Source of the DNA: Bacilli bacterium
Lineage (GTDB): Bacteria; Bacillota_I; Bacilli_A; RFN20; CAG-288
Assembly: GCA_900763245.1 (NCBI GenBank)
Contig: CAAFJQ010000116.1
Coordinates: 1-20,706, forward strand
DNA: 20,706 bases
Direction: 5' to 3'
Shown: piece by piece, positions 8,601-15,118 of the stretch
Layout: every line of letters begins with the position of its first letter
Position numbering within the stretch: the stretch's first letter is position 1
The notes under the pieces: generated by a model
Databases searched by the model: none
Told to the model about the DNA's origin: nothing
What the model saw: only the letters and a program-made list of their open reading frames with translations
Program-made: the position numbers and the translations under genes

Positions 8601-8796
8601 CACCTGCCACATTTCCTTTTACGGTTACTTTGTCTTTTGGATTGACACTGTAGCTTTCCTTTTCGAAACTGATTTTGGTGATAGTTTCTGATGTGGCAGT
8701 ATCTTTCTTGGAGCTATTATTAGGCTCACTTGTATTGCCACATCCTGCGACAAATAACAACCCGGCACTGGCTAAGAAAATCAATGACTTTTTCAT
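5695..8796 (-). CDS. Large surface lipoprotein with GLUG/beta-helix-like repeats
   Basis: A 1033-residue predicted lipoprotein. The signal peptide starts at the ATG at 8796 (MKKSLIFLASAGLL) and ends in a lipobox, VAGC. A longer frame from 8847 would bury this signal, and the 8796 start has AGGAGG upstream and overlaps the previous gene's stop as ATGA. The N-terminal third looks like Ig- or cadherin-like beta domains. Two separated regions (around residues 340-520, and the last 170 residues) have the pattern of a FNGNGYTISG or FNGQFYGLGHTI strand followed by short GT-KN-F or AV-KDINF repeats, as in GLUG-type beta-helix proteins. Nothing catalytic is recognisable. From its place between permease and regulator genes I infer a polysaccharide-binding or adhesion role at the cell surface. 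I see no sortase motif or transmembrane anchor at the C-terminus. Confidence 0.8.
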   Translation of the reverse strand: MKKSLIFLASAGLLFVAGCGNTSEPNNSSKKDTATSETITKISFEKESYSVNPKDKVTVKGNVAGVTYAFQGGAPEGVTLNSETGEIDFDAFANPIPEKVYIATFNGQTATTIVKFNMQQEKPVLTFMNNSEYLVDGDVVLCTAKTDKGREYAVSYSLKDNIDGITINEETGRVSFSDKVSDGTTFTVVAESQGEKSEKGFIAMKNNIIYADGDVILEKGSSESASFVLNFNGNSAAETETTAEDVKLLVDNMIVEVNGFSYDKETKTVIIPASYLSTLSTGEHNFKVTTKRNNVPLSLAIADKIIYQAEDFETIFAPNYTEAIPSFKENSLKGYYALGSDIDLASFIKEKGDWAPIGAYMEDENGYDIPFEGTFNGNGYTISGFSYKGMTAVNGFFGRVTGTVKNFTLKGAIEIAKSWSGAVVGNNKGTMENIIADIAMVNEGQNATGVLCSVNHGLIQNCLSINENVKGNLNPDLSWKQSGLAVGLNETDGTIKNVYALGEGQVFGYSQNSNVTTESCGKVFATLDEMKAFDFASLPSHDFKKEEGKLPTLKTLSIPHTPGLFAFSALPEYGLKGNAIALSMLIKPVEREAEYNTFVTYSIEGESYGAKIVDKSLSLTDINVPEGGATLSVKASLKLDQYGIDMTASASLLLYNAIGGLTIANTEDVIGAGDTLELKTATTPSSTIEATFKATTAPAWKSCYFALKGNKLSVKDDCPEGLEITVEASAIGETASKTFTVKKLNSFLGNNAIHYQNDDSDFSYEIAGIGETIKEVTLDGNVVASSEYSLSGTNFSLKSTAFTEKDVQHVLKVTDSNDKIYRAFATTTSEEKADQAWLDNCFGTDYIKIDSMETFNKYFAVDGKTHTELASNFDRSKVYALTADLDFSGVAFNSIGKNLKGEENHALFNGQFYGLGHTIKNVNINSEGSSWTDAFFCQIGGEGIKAVVKDINFVDCNITKAGGNFSGILSAFVGDSAMIRNVNAFNCNVVAGDNTHFNNGGTALGGLIGKTWSKDIKYCTFNGYNINMIGQTN

Positions 8797-9707
8797 CCTT
8801 TTAGTCCTCCTGCATTTGTATTTTCTATAATCTTCTTTTGGAAACATGAATAAAGTACTAAGACGGGAATCAGGGCGATGATGACGGTTGTGAACATCAT
8901 CGGATAGTTTCCGTCTCCGCTGAATTCGCTCTGCAGCTCATATAAGCCGACTGCTAAAGTGTAATGGCTAGGCATAAAGAGGTAGGGAGTGGAGTAATCG
9001 TTCCATAAGGCGATGGCCTGAAGAATGGAGCAGGCGATGATGGGGCCTTTTGCCATTGGAAGCATGACTTTGAAGAAGATTGCGAAACGATTGGCTCCGT
9101 CCATGCTGGCCGCTTCAGCGTAGGACCAGCTGATGGATTTGAAGGCGGAATAGAGCATGATGAAGTTGAATCCGAAACATCCTGAATACAGGAAGATGAC
9201 ACCGAAGAAGGAATCGTCAAGATGAAGGAATTCCATCATGTTGACCTGAGCGGGAAGGGTTCCGACAATCGGTACGACCATGGCGAATATGGCGATGGCA
9301 TAGATGAGGTCTCTTCCTGGGAATTTGTATTTGGCTAAGACGTAGGCGGCAACTGCAGAGAAGAAGACGTTGACGATAGTTCCTACGACTGTTGTAAGCA
9401 AAGACCAAAGGAACATCTCCCAGATGGTTTCTTCGGTTCCGCCGATTGTGGTTACTTTGTACTGAAGGATTTCGATGAAGTTAAGACCGGCGAATTGCTT
9501 AGGAAAGCCCCAGACGTTTCCGGAGTTGAAGTCCTGGTTTGTTTTAAAGGAGTTAAGAAGCATCCAAAGGAACGGAATGGCTAACGATAAGGCGTAGATG
9601 ACAAAGACGGCGAAGACGACCCATTTTGTCGTATGGTAGGAAAGACTTCTTTTGACTTTGTTCTTTTCGTTCTGCTTGGTGGCAGTGATATTTTCGATTT
9701 TAAGCAT
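8793..9707 (-). CDS. Carbohydrate ABC permease, MalG/AraQ type
   Basis: Inner-membrane subunit of 304 residues, CUT1 family, with about six hydrophobic segments. The cytoplasmic EAA loop that docks with the ATPase is visible as EAASMDGANRFAIFFKVMLP. It pairs with the permease encoded just upstream: its ATG overlaps that gene's stop as TAATG, with AGGTGG in front. Its own TGA overlaps the start of the lipoprotein gene as ATGA. The substrate cannot be read from the sequence. The adjacent GH16 enzyme suggests beta-glucan oligosaccharides. Confidence 0.92.
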   Translation of the reverse strand: MLKIENITATKQNEKNKVKRSLSYHTTKWVVFAVFVIYALSLAIPFLWMLLNSFKTNQDFNSGNVWGFPKQFAGLNFIEILQYKVTTIGGTEETIWEMFLWSLLTTVVGTIVNVFFSAVAAYVLAKYKFPGRDLIYAIAIFAMVVPIVGTLPAQVNMMEFLHLDDSFFGVIFLYSGCFGFNFIMLYSAFKSISWSYAEAASMDGANRFAIFFKVMLPMAKGPIIACSILQAIALWNDYSTPYLFMPSHYTLAVGLYELQSEFSGDGNYPMMFTTVIIALIPVLVLYSCFQKKIIENTNAGGLKG

Positions 9708-10708
9708 TAATAATCCACCTCGCTGTATTTCTTCGACATCAGTTTTCTTGTGATCAGAATGATAGGAGACCAGATGGCGGAGAAGATAAGGCCTTTGGCC
9801 GCTGCTTCACAGAGATCTTTCGGGTTTCTGGTATCGACAGAATCCCAGATCTGAAGGGAGATGGTCCAGGTGTTTCCTTCTCCTCCTGTCAGGAAGAGAG
9901 GCTGCAAGTATAAAGTCAGAACGTTTGTCATACCCAATATGACAAGGGTGATGACAGTGGGCCAGATCATCGGTACGACGATGTGGAAGAACTCTTTGAA
10001 GTATCCGCAGTTATCGATCTTGGCGGATTCCAATAACTCCTTAGGGATTCTTCCGATGGCGCCGGAAAGAAGGATGATGTTATAGCCAAGTCCTGCCCAG
10101 ATACAGTAGAGATAAACCATAATCTGGGACATCGGATAGGTCTTCGATGCTGTTTCTGATATGCCTAGCGCCTTGATGATCGGATAGAGATATCCGACAT
10201 TTGGCTGATAGGCCATCTTGAAGGCAAATGTGAGAACGACGACAGGGATGATGTTTGGGAGGAAGAAGATGATTCTGAAGAGGTTTGCTAAGGGCATCTT
10301 CTTAGAGAGGAAGTAGGAGAAGAGCATGCTTAAGGGAAGAGAGATGAAAATGGTGATGACCGCAAACCCTAATGAGTTAAGAATGATGACGGAGGAGTTA
10401 TTGAGCCATGTTGTACCTGTCGTATTGGCGTAATTGTGGAAGGAGTCGTACCAGACGCGGCTGATCGTCTGAAATCCAACCCATTCATATCCGTTGATAG
10501 AGCCTTTTTGGAAAGCGAGAAGGAGAGAGCGGATGTTGACAAAGCTCCAGGTGAAGATGAATTGGGCAAGCGGATATAAGAGCATCAGAAAGATGAAGAT
10601 GTAGTCTCTCTTTTTCTTAGAGAGTCTGCTCTTCTTCTCTTTCACTGATGTATCGGCGAAAGAGAGGACTCTTTCGCTTGTTTCCATGCTTGGTGTTATG
10701 CTTTTCAT
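9707..10708 (-). CDS. Carbohydrate ABC permease, MalF/LplB type
   Basis: First permease of the importer, 333 residues. It has a long basic N-terminal tail, six or so membrane segments, and an EAA-type loop, ESAKIDNCGYFKEFF followed by VVPMIWP. The gene begins 2 bp after the stop of the GH16 gene and has no clear Shine-Dalgarno site (the bases before the ATG are A/T only), so it probably depends on ribosomes finishing the GH16 gene. Confidence 0.9.
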   Translation of the reverse strand: MKSITPSMETSERVLSFADTSVKEKKSRLSKKKRDYIFIFLMLLYPLAQFIFTWSFVNIRSLLLAFQKGSINGYEWVGFQTISRVWYDSFHNYANTTGTTWLNNSSVIILNSLGFAVITIFISLPLSMLFSYFLSKKMPLANLFRIIFFLPNIIPVVVLTFAFKMAYQPNVGYLYPIIKALGISETASKTYPMSQIMVYLYCIWAGLGYNIILLSGAIGRIPKELLESAKIDNCGYFKEFFHIVVPMIWPTVITLVILGMTNVLTLYLQPLFLTGGEGNTWTISLQIWDSVDTRNPKDLCEAAAKGLIFSAIWSPIILITRKLMSKKYSEVDY

Positions 10709-10710
10709 AT

Positions 10711-12204
10711 TTATTTGTTTGTTATTGTGAAGTCATCCAACATGATCTTGTTTCCGCTTCCTGCTGTCCTGGCCTCGATTCTGATCTTTTCTGTTCCTTT
10801 CGGAGCCTCTAAGATTCCCTTGAAGGTTTCGACATTCTCGCTTGTGATGTTGACAGTGTCTGTCTTCAAAGGAGTCTCATCGTTTGCTCCATAGTAGTGG
10901 AAAGCGACAGTTCCTTTGGAACTTCTGTCCGCTTTTGCTTTGAATTCGTAATTGAACTGATAGTTGTCATATACAGCCTCGATTTCCTGTCTTAAGACAC
11001 CTCCGTCTTTGACAAAGGCTGAATAGGTATTGTTCATACTGCCTTCTTCGATCCAGCAGACATCTTTGAGGGCTTTCTTTTCGCTGACTTTCTTGGTGAA
11101 GGTCCAGCCTCTGTTCTTCAGTTCGCTGCTGTAGGTTTCTTCAGAGGTTTTATCAAGTTTTCCTGCATATTCGAAGTCGCCGTTGCTGACTTTGTTGGCT
11201 TTCGGAGTTTTGATCGGCTTCTTCTGATAGAAGGAATCAGCAGCGACAGATAATGAGGAAGAGGGAACGGCATCAAAGTCTGTATAGGGCTGTTCTTTGA
11301 AAGGGTTGTATTTGACATAATCGACAAACATATAATCTCTTTCGAAGTTTGCTGTTCCTGTGAATCCGTTCGGGAACCAAACACCTAACCAAAGTCTTCC
11401 TGCCAAAGTGGGTACAAATGTGGTGGAAACATTGGTGATCTTCCCGTCGCAGTAATAGACGACCATCTCAGGATCGGTATACCAGTCAAAGCCGAAGGTA
11501 TGCCATTTGTTGTCGTTATAGGCGATTCCTTCCGGATCGGTGGCGGTGATATCGACTTCGACTGAGTCTGTCGCTTTTTCTGTGACCCAGTTGGTATAGA
11601 GAGCTTTCTTGTAAGTGATCTTTCCGGATTTGGAACCGCCGGGGAGCTCGACGTCGATCTCGGCGTTCTCATTGTCAGTCTCACCGGCTATCGGTCTGTT
11701 TCCATAGGTCCAGAAGGCGGTGCAGGCACCGATTCTAGGATGGACTTTCATCTTGATCTCATAGTGGCCGGGAAGTGCTTTGAAGGTGGAGATCAAAGAG
11801 GCTCCGCATTTCTTGCCGTCTTTGAACTGACCATAGCTTTCGATTTCTCCTCTGTTGTAGTACAGTCCGTTTCCGGCTAAGGCTAAGGCTCCGTCTTCGG
11901 TGATGGAGACATTCTCCGGCGTTACACCGCCGTTATTGGCTCCCCAATAGCCTTTTAGTACGAGCCAGTTCTTCTTTTCCAGTGTGTCAAAGCCGTCATA
12001 GAAACCATTGACGATGTCTTCTTCGACACTGCTAAGTCTATGATAGTCATCACCGACTTTGAAATCAGAAGATGGTGTGAGTTCTGAGGTCTGTTCTTCA
12101 TCCGATTTCTTGTCATCGGATGCCTTTGCATTTCCTGAACAGGAGGAAAGAGATAACTGCAAGAGTAGAAGTGGAATAATCCATTTATTGATATATTTTT
12201 TCAT
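10711..12204 (-). CDS. GH16 beta-glucanase lipoprotein (laminarinase/lichenase-like)
   Basis: A secreted, lipid-anchored endo-glucanase of 497 residues. The signal peptide leads to a lipobox LSSC with lipid cysteine C22, followed by a Ser/Asp/Glu-rich linker. The concanavalin-like GH16 domain covers about 65-305, with the catalytic motif EIDVE at 182-186 (nucleophile and acid/base glutamates both present). A second beta-sandwich, from about 340 (SNGDFE) to the end (IMLDDFTI), looks like a CBM4/9- or galactose-binding-like module. It is the first gene of the operon, so cleavage at the surface would feed the permeases downstream. GH16 covers beta-1,3, beta-1,3-1,4 and other glucans or galactans, and the exact substrate is uncertain. 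The -10 box lies only 9 bases before the ATG and no ribosome site is seen, which predicts a near-leaderless message. Confidence 0.88.
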   Translation of the reverse strand: MKKYINKWIIPLLLLQLSLSSCSGNAKASDDKKSDEEQTSELTPSSDFKVGDDYHRLSSVEEDIVNGFYDGFDTLEKKNWLVLKGYWGANNGGVTPENVSITEDGALALAGNGLYYNRGEIESYGQFKDGKKCGASLISTFKALPGHYEIKMKVHPRIGACTAFWTYGNRPIAGETDNENAEIDVELPGGSKSGKITYKKALYTNWVTEKATDSVEVDITATDPEGIAYNDNKWHTFGFDWYTDPEMVVYYCDGKITNVSTTFVPTLAGRLWLGVWFPNGFTGTANFERDYMFVDYVKYNPFKEQPYTDFDAVPSSSLSVAADSFYQKKPIKTPKANKVSNGDFEYAGKLDKTSEETYSSELKNRGWTFTKKVSEKKALKDVCWIEEGSMNNTYSAFVKDGGVLRQEIEAVYDNYQFNYEFKAKADRSSKGTVAFHYYGANDETPLKTDTVNITSENVETFKGILEAPKGTEKIRIEARTAGSGNKIMLDDFTITNK

Positions 12205-12242
12205 AGCGCTTACATTATAGAACAGATATAGGGACTACTCAA
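12201..12242 (-). promoter_or_regulatory. Operon promoter with cre-like operator over the start codon
   Basis: On the minus strand TTGAGT (12242-12237), a 17-bp spacer and a perfect TATAAT (12219-12214) form a sigma-A promoter. The sequence TGTAAGCGCTATGA (12214-12201) matches the CcpA cre consensus TGWAANCGNTNWCA at 13 of 14 positions. It covers the start site and the first codon of the GH16 gene. Binding there by CcpA or another LacI-family protein would block the promoter. Confidence 0.75.
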
Positions 12243-12357
12243 GAGATTTTTCACAAAGTTAAGAAAATGAACAAAAGACAAAATCGGCATTCCATATCAA
12301 TTTCTTTAAATCATTATATATTGGGCAAAAGAAAAATACTTTATTTTGTAAAAAATA

Positions 12358-12386
12358 TTGCAAGCGGTTTCGCTGTGCTTTACAAT
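12358..12386 (+). promoter_or_regulatory. Promoter and cre-like site for the binding-protein gene
   Basis: TTGCAA (12358-12363), 17 bp, then TACAAT (12381-12386) makes a sigma-A promoter about 40 bp before the start codon. TGCAAGCGGTTTCG (12359-12372) fits the cre consensus at 12 of 14 positions and overlaps the -35 box, so repression by glucose-type signals is expected. The divergent operon promoter lies about 115 bp away, so one regulator could act on both. Confidence 0.7.
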
Positions 12387-12427
12387 AGACATAGTGATTT
12401 TTTCACTTACTGAAAAAGGAGAAAGAA

Positions 12428-13228
12428 ATGAAGCATATCAAAAAAGGCCTTATCGGCGCACTTTCGCTCTTGATGCTCACCGGATGTTCAGGAGGAAGTG
12501 AGGCTAATAATGACAAATCCACACTGAATATCATCCTCTATGATGCAGGATGGGGAAGAGAGTGGTTGGATGATGTCATCACCAAATGGGAAAAGGAAAA
12601 TGAAGGTTACAAAGTTAATCTCACTGCAAAATATGAAGTCAAGACTTTGATCAACAGACACTTATCCTCAAAGAACAATCCTGATGATTTGTATATCACG
12701 ACAGATGGCGGATGGAGAAACTACGCCTATCAGGGAAAGTTTGCTCCGCTTGATGATTTGATGGGTGAGACTGTCGATGGTGTTACAGTAGAGGAGAAGG
12801 TCAACGATGAGTTCAAGCCTTCTTTGAAGATGAATGTCAAAGGAGAAGAACACGTCTATCGTCTTCCTTGGACAAGCGGCTTCGGCGGTATCTTCTACAA
12901 TGCCAAGATGTTTGAAGAAAACGGATGGAAAGTCCCTGAGACAACCGCTGAGCTTACAGCGCTTGTCAAACAGATCTTAGAGAATCCTGTCGAAGTCAAA
13001 GGCGATGACGCGATGAGCGTCAAGCCCTTTGTCTACACCGGAGAGAATACCGACTATTTCGATTACACGATCTTCAACTGGTGGATGCAGCTTGCTGGCT
13101 ATGACAAGGTCAGAGAGTTCTATCAGTATCAGAGCGCAGAGAACTTCAACTGGCAGAACATCAAGACTGTCGAATCCAGCTTTTATATCATCTACAAAGC
13201 TGCTCAGGAAAGTTTCAGCCGAGCGTAA
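12428..13228 (+). pseudogene. Truncated sugar-binding lipoprotein of the ABC importer
   Basis: This is the front part of an extracellular solute-binding protein, family 1. It has a signal peptide with lipobox LTGC (C20), then the usual first lobe (DAGWGREWLDD, DLYITTDGGW, RLPWTSGFGGIFYNA). It stops at 266 residues, whereas such proteins are normally around 400-500. The second half of the two-lobed fold is absent, and nothing resembling it follows before or after the insertion sequence. AAGGAGA sits 6 bases before the ATG. The gene is divergent from the permease operon and is probably the importer's own binding protein. Its loss should disable uptake unless another binding protein is supplied. 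The last few residues (SRA) likely come from the join. Confidence 0.8.
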
Positions 13229-13305
13229 ATCACAATTGAAAATCGGATGCCTAGTTTATACACCGAATAAGGCAGTAGTCTTAAGAAGATGGGTGTCATA
13301 AAGAA

Positions 13306-13349
13306 AAAAGACAGCGTAGAAAGCAGAGATGCTCAATACGCTTTCTTTT
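13306..13349 (+). terminator. Terminator-like hairpin after the truncated gene
   Basis: AAAAGACAGCGTA (13306-13318) and TACGCTTTCTTTT (13337-13349) pair at 12 of 13 positions around an 18-nt loop, with an A-run before and T-rich sequence after. It would work as an intrinsic terminator in either direction. It may mark the original end of the gene whose front part survives upstream. Confidence 0.6.
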
Positions 13350-13384
13350 CTTTACGTCATAGAAAACATGTATATTCTCTAGTG

Positions 13385-13418
13385 ATGGATGGAAGGGATG
13401 GCCATCCCTTCCATCCAT
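13385..13418. repeat. Perfect 34-bp palindrome beside the IS
   Basis: ATGGATGGAAGGGATGG is followed directly by its exact reverse complement, with no spacer. It lies 18 bp before a TATAAT that belongs to the IS110 leader, so it is either at the left end of the element or is the flanking DNA the element sits beside. Some IS110-family elements target REP-like palindromes. Confidence 0.7.
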
Positions 13419-13444
13419 GGCGGTCCTCTCCATTGTATAATGGT

Positions 13445-13622
13445 CTGGATAGAAGCCTAGGGTTAAGGAAACGGCCTAATGGTTACTGGGCATCAGCGCC
13501 CGCTGTTGTGACCGGCCGTCCTTATCCCGACACTTGCTTCCAGTTCTAGAAAGTCGGGCATTCCTTTTGGCATCGCCCGCATCAATCGCATGTTTGGAAT
13601 GTGTCGGTCCCGAGGAACCGTT
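13445..13622 (+). ncRNA. Candidate IS110 bridge RNA
   Basis: Between a TATAAT (13436-13441) and the transposase start, the sequence folds into successive hairpins. The first stem pairs TAAGGA (13464-13469) and CGGCC (13472-13476) with GGCCG and TCCTTA (13514-13524), and contains inner stems GGTTAC/GTGACC and GGGC/GCCC. The second pairs CCCGAC (13526-13531) with GTCGGG (13553-13558) around a 21-nt loop. The third pairs CATTCC (13559-13564) with GGAATG (13596-13601) around a 31-nt loop. A small hairpin, CGGT with ACCG, ends at 13620. A 5-prime stem followed by two large loops is the known layout of bridge RNAs, whose loops recognise target and donor DNA. I could not match the loop guides to the element's ends. 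Confidence 0.6.
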
Positions 13623-13649
13623 TCTCTTGGCTTCGGAAAGGAAATAGGC

Positions 13650-14888
13650 ATGAAGAAATACGTTCTTGCAGTCGATGTCGGAAAAGGAAAATCGAAGATA
13701 GGCCTTTTCGGCGTCAACACTCAAACAATGCGGGTGGAAACAATCCTCAAGCCGAAGGACTATGCGCACTCTGAATCGGAACTCGGCTGTCTTCTGACTA
13801 GAATCGGCGACCTGCCTGTCGGTGACATCGGCGTGATGATGGAATCGACCTACGTTTATCAAAGCCCCCTGGTCGTTTTCTTCAGAAGGCATGGCTTTAC
13901 GGAAATCAGCGTCATCAATCCCCTCAAGATCAAGAAAAGCTGCGGAGACATACAGAAGGTCAAGACAGACAAGATAGACTGCCGCAGGATAGCAAGGTTC
14001 TATTTTTTCTCGGAATGGACTGTGCCGATTGAAATCAGCGAAGAGCACAGGGAAGCCCGCGAGCTTTCAAGATATATTGACAGCATGTTAAAGGAAAAGG
14101 CCTCACTGACGTGCAGACTCAGGCAGCATCTTTGCATGGTTTTTCCGGAAATCGAATCTATAGCCGAGGAAAAAAGCCCGATAACATCGGACGGTTTTCT
14201 GAATCTGTTCGAAAGCGGAATGCATCCTGAGACACTGAAAAAGAAGACTGTCCCAGGCATAGTGACGCTCATGGCCGGAAAAGGCAAAAGGCACCAGGCC
14301 TACACAGACTACGCCGTCAAGATAAAGGAAGCAGCAAAACACAGCTTATATACCGCAAAGGAAGATGGCGTGGAAGTTACGATCATCATTCCGGACATCG
14401 TCAGAAGGCTGAAGGGCCTTATCCGCAAAATCGGTGAGCTGGAAGAAAAACTCGCTTCCATGACAGAGAAGAATGACATCTTTGCCGTTTTGGAGTCGTT
14501 TGACGGCATCGGAAGGAAACTCGCCTCCCATCTTACCGCCGAAATCTGGGAAACGGTCTCATATGCGACTCCGCAGAAACTGATCGCATCCATCGGAATC
14601 AATCCTTCAAGAAGCCAGTCAGGTGAAACCATAGACCGTTATGGGAAGATCGTGAAGGCAGGAAACAGATATATAAGGCACTGGCTTTTCGAAGCAATAA
14701 GTTCGATTCTGAGACAACGGCCTAGGGGGCACGGAGACATAAGGATTTCGGATTACTACAATAAAAAACATAGTGATGAAAAGCTTCACCACTATGCGGC
14801 AACGATAGCTTGCTGCAACAAGCTTGTTCGGCAACTCTATTATCGTTCCAGGGATTTAACCAAGACCAAAGAACTGATCATAAAATAG
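13650..14888 (+). CDS. IS110-family transposase (DEDD/serine recombinase)
   Basis: A 412-residue recombinase that moves the element, guided by a bridge RNA. The N-terminal RuvC-like domain shows the DEDD residues D9 (AVDVGKGK), E65 (MMEST), D107 and D110 (KTDKID). A helical middle follows. The C-terminal Tnp_20 domain has DGIGRKLASHLTAEI and then INPSRSQSG, with the nucleophile S324. I chose the ATG at 13650, with GGAAAGGA 7 bases upstream and the canonical MKKYVLAVDVG start. The in-frame ATG at 13590 lies inside the RNA leader. No frameshift or stop is visible, so the enzyme may be active. Confidence 0.95.
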   Translation: MKKYVLAVDVGKGKSKIGLFGVNTQTMRVETILKPKDYAHSESELGCLLTRIGDLPVGDIGVMMESTYVYQSPLVVFFRRHGFTEISVINPLKIKKSCGDIQKVKTDKIDCRRIARFYFFSEWTVPIEISEEHREARELSRYIDSMLKEKASLTCRLRQHLCMVFPEIESIAEEKSPITSDGFLNLFESGMHPETLKKKTVPGIVTLMAGKGKRHQAYTDYAVKIKEAAKHSLYTAKEDGVEVTIIIPDIVRRLKGLIRKIGELEEKLASMTEKNDIFAVLESFDGIGRKLASHLTAEIWETVSYATPQKLIASIGINPSRSQSGETIDRYGKIVKAGNRYIRHWLFEAISSILRQRPRGHGDIRISDYYNKKHSDEKLHHYAATIACCNKLVRQLYYRSRDLTKTKELIIK

Positions 14889-14952
14889 CCTTGCAAATAA
14901 TATAGCACAACAGAGCCTGCTGCATTCCACATCATTTCGACCAATTTCGGAC

Positions 14953-15060
14953 CTATTTCCGACGTAACGAGACAATCGTCTCAACATGCATAGTTTGAAC
15001 GCAAGGAACATGACCATACATACGATGAACCGCATAGAAGGAACATATCCACTGGAACCA
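14953..15060 (-). pseudogene. Decayed 3-prime end of a TrmA/RlmD-like RNA methyltransferase gene
   Basis: On the minus strand the short stretch TMHVETIVSLRRK ending in TAG resembles the conserved C-terminus of RlmD/TrmA-type uracil methyltransferases (MFPxTxHVExVxxL). An MF-x-x-F stretch lies just before it in another frame, consistent with a frameshift. Only about 30 residues can be aligned by eye, so this is a tentative call. If correct, it bounds the right end of the IS. Confidence 0.35.
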
Positions 15061-15118
15061 TTTCTTGGCAGGTCTACTGGAAACTACAAACAACATTTAT
15101 ACCGTTCCGGCTTCTTTT

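Larger units (their letters stand above)
13400..14950 (+). mobile_element. IS110-family insertion sequence (ends approximate)
   Basis: The element consists of a structured leader, one transposase gene and a short right end. Elements of this family lack terminal inverted repeats and often target duplications, so I cannot fix the ends. The left end should fall between the hairpin at 13349 and the TATAAT at 13436. The right end should lie between the transposase stop (14888) and the gene remnant that ends at 14953. Its base composition is richer in G and C than the operon to its right. Confidence 0.7.

Noticed and set aside
8797..8847. An earlier start for the large lipoprotein
   Set aside because: It would place 17 charged residues before the signal peptide. 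The ATG at 8796 has AGGAGG and the coupled ATGA overlap.
13225..13300. Surviving C-terminus of the binding protein (frame ending in VVLRRWVS)
   Set aside because: The short stretch has no resemblance to the second lobe of family 1 binding proteins, and its frame is the shadow frame of the upstream gene.
13289..13549. An 86-codon plus-strand frame between the truncated gene and the transposase
   Set aside because: It runs through the terminator hairpin, the 34-bp palindrome and the RNA stems, and its composition is that of translated structured DNA.
13476..14048. A 190-codon open frame on the minus strand opposite the transposase and its leader
   Set aside because: It is antisense to a clear IS110 gene and the bridge-RNA candidate, shows no family motif, and has no ribosome site.
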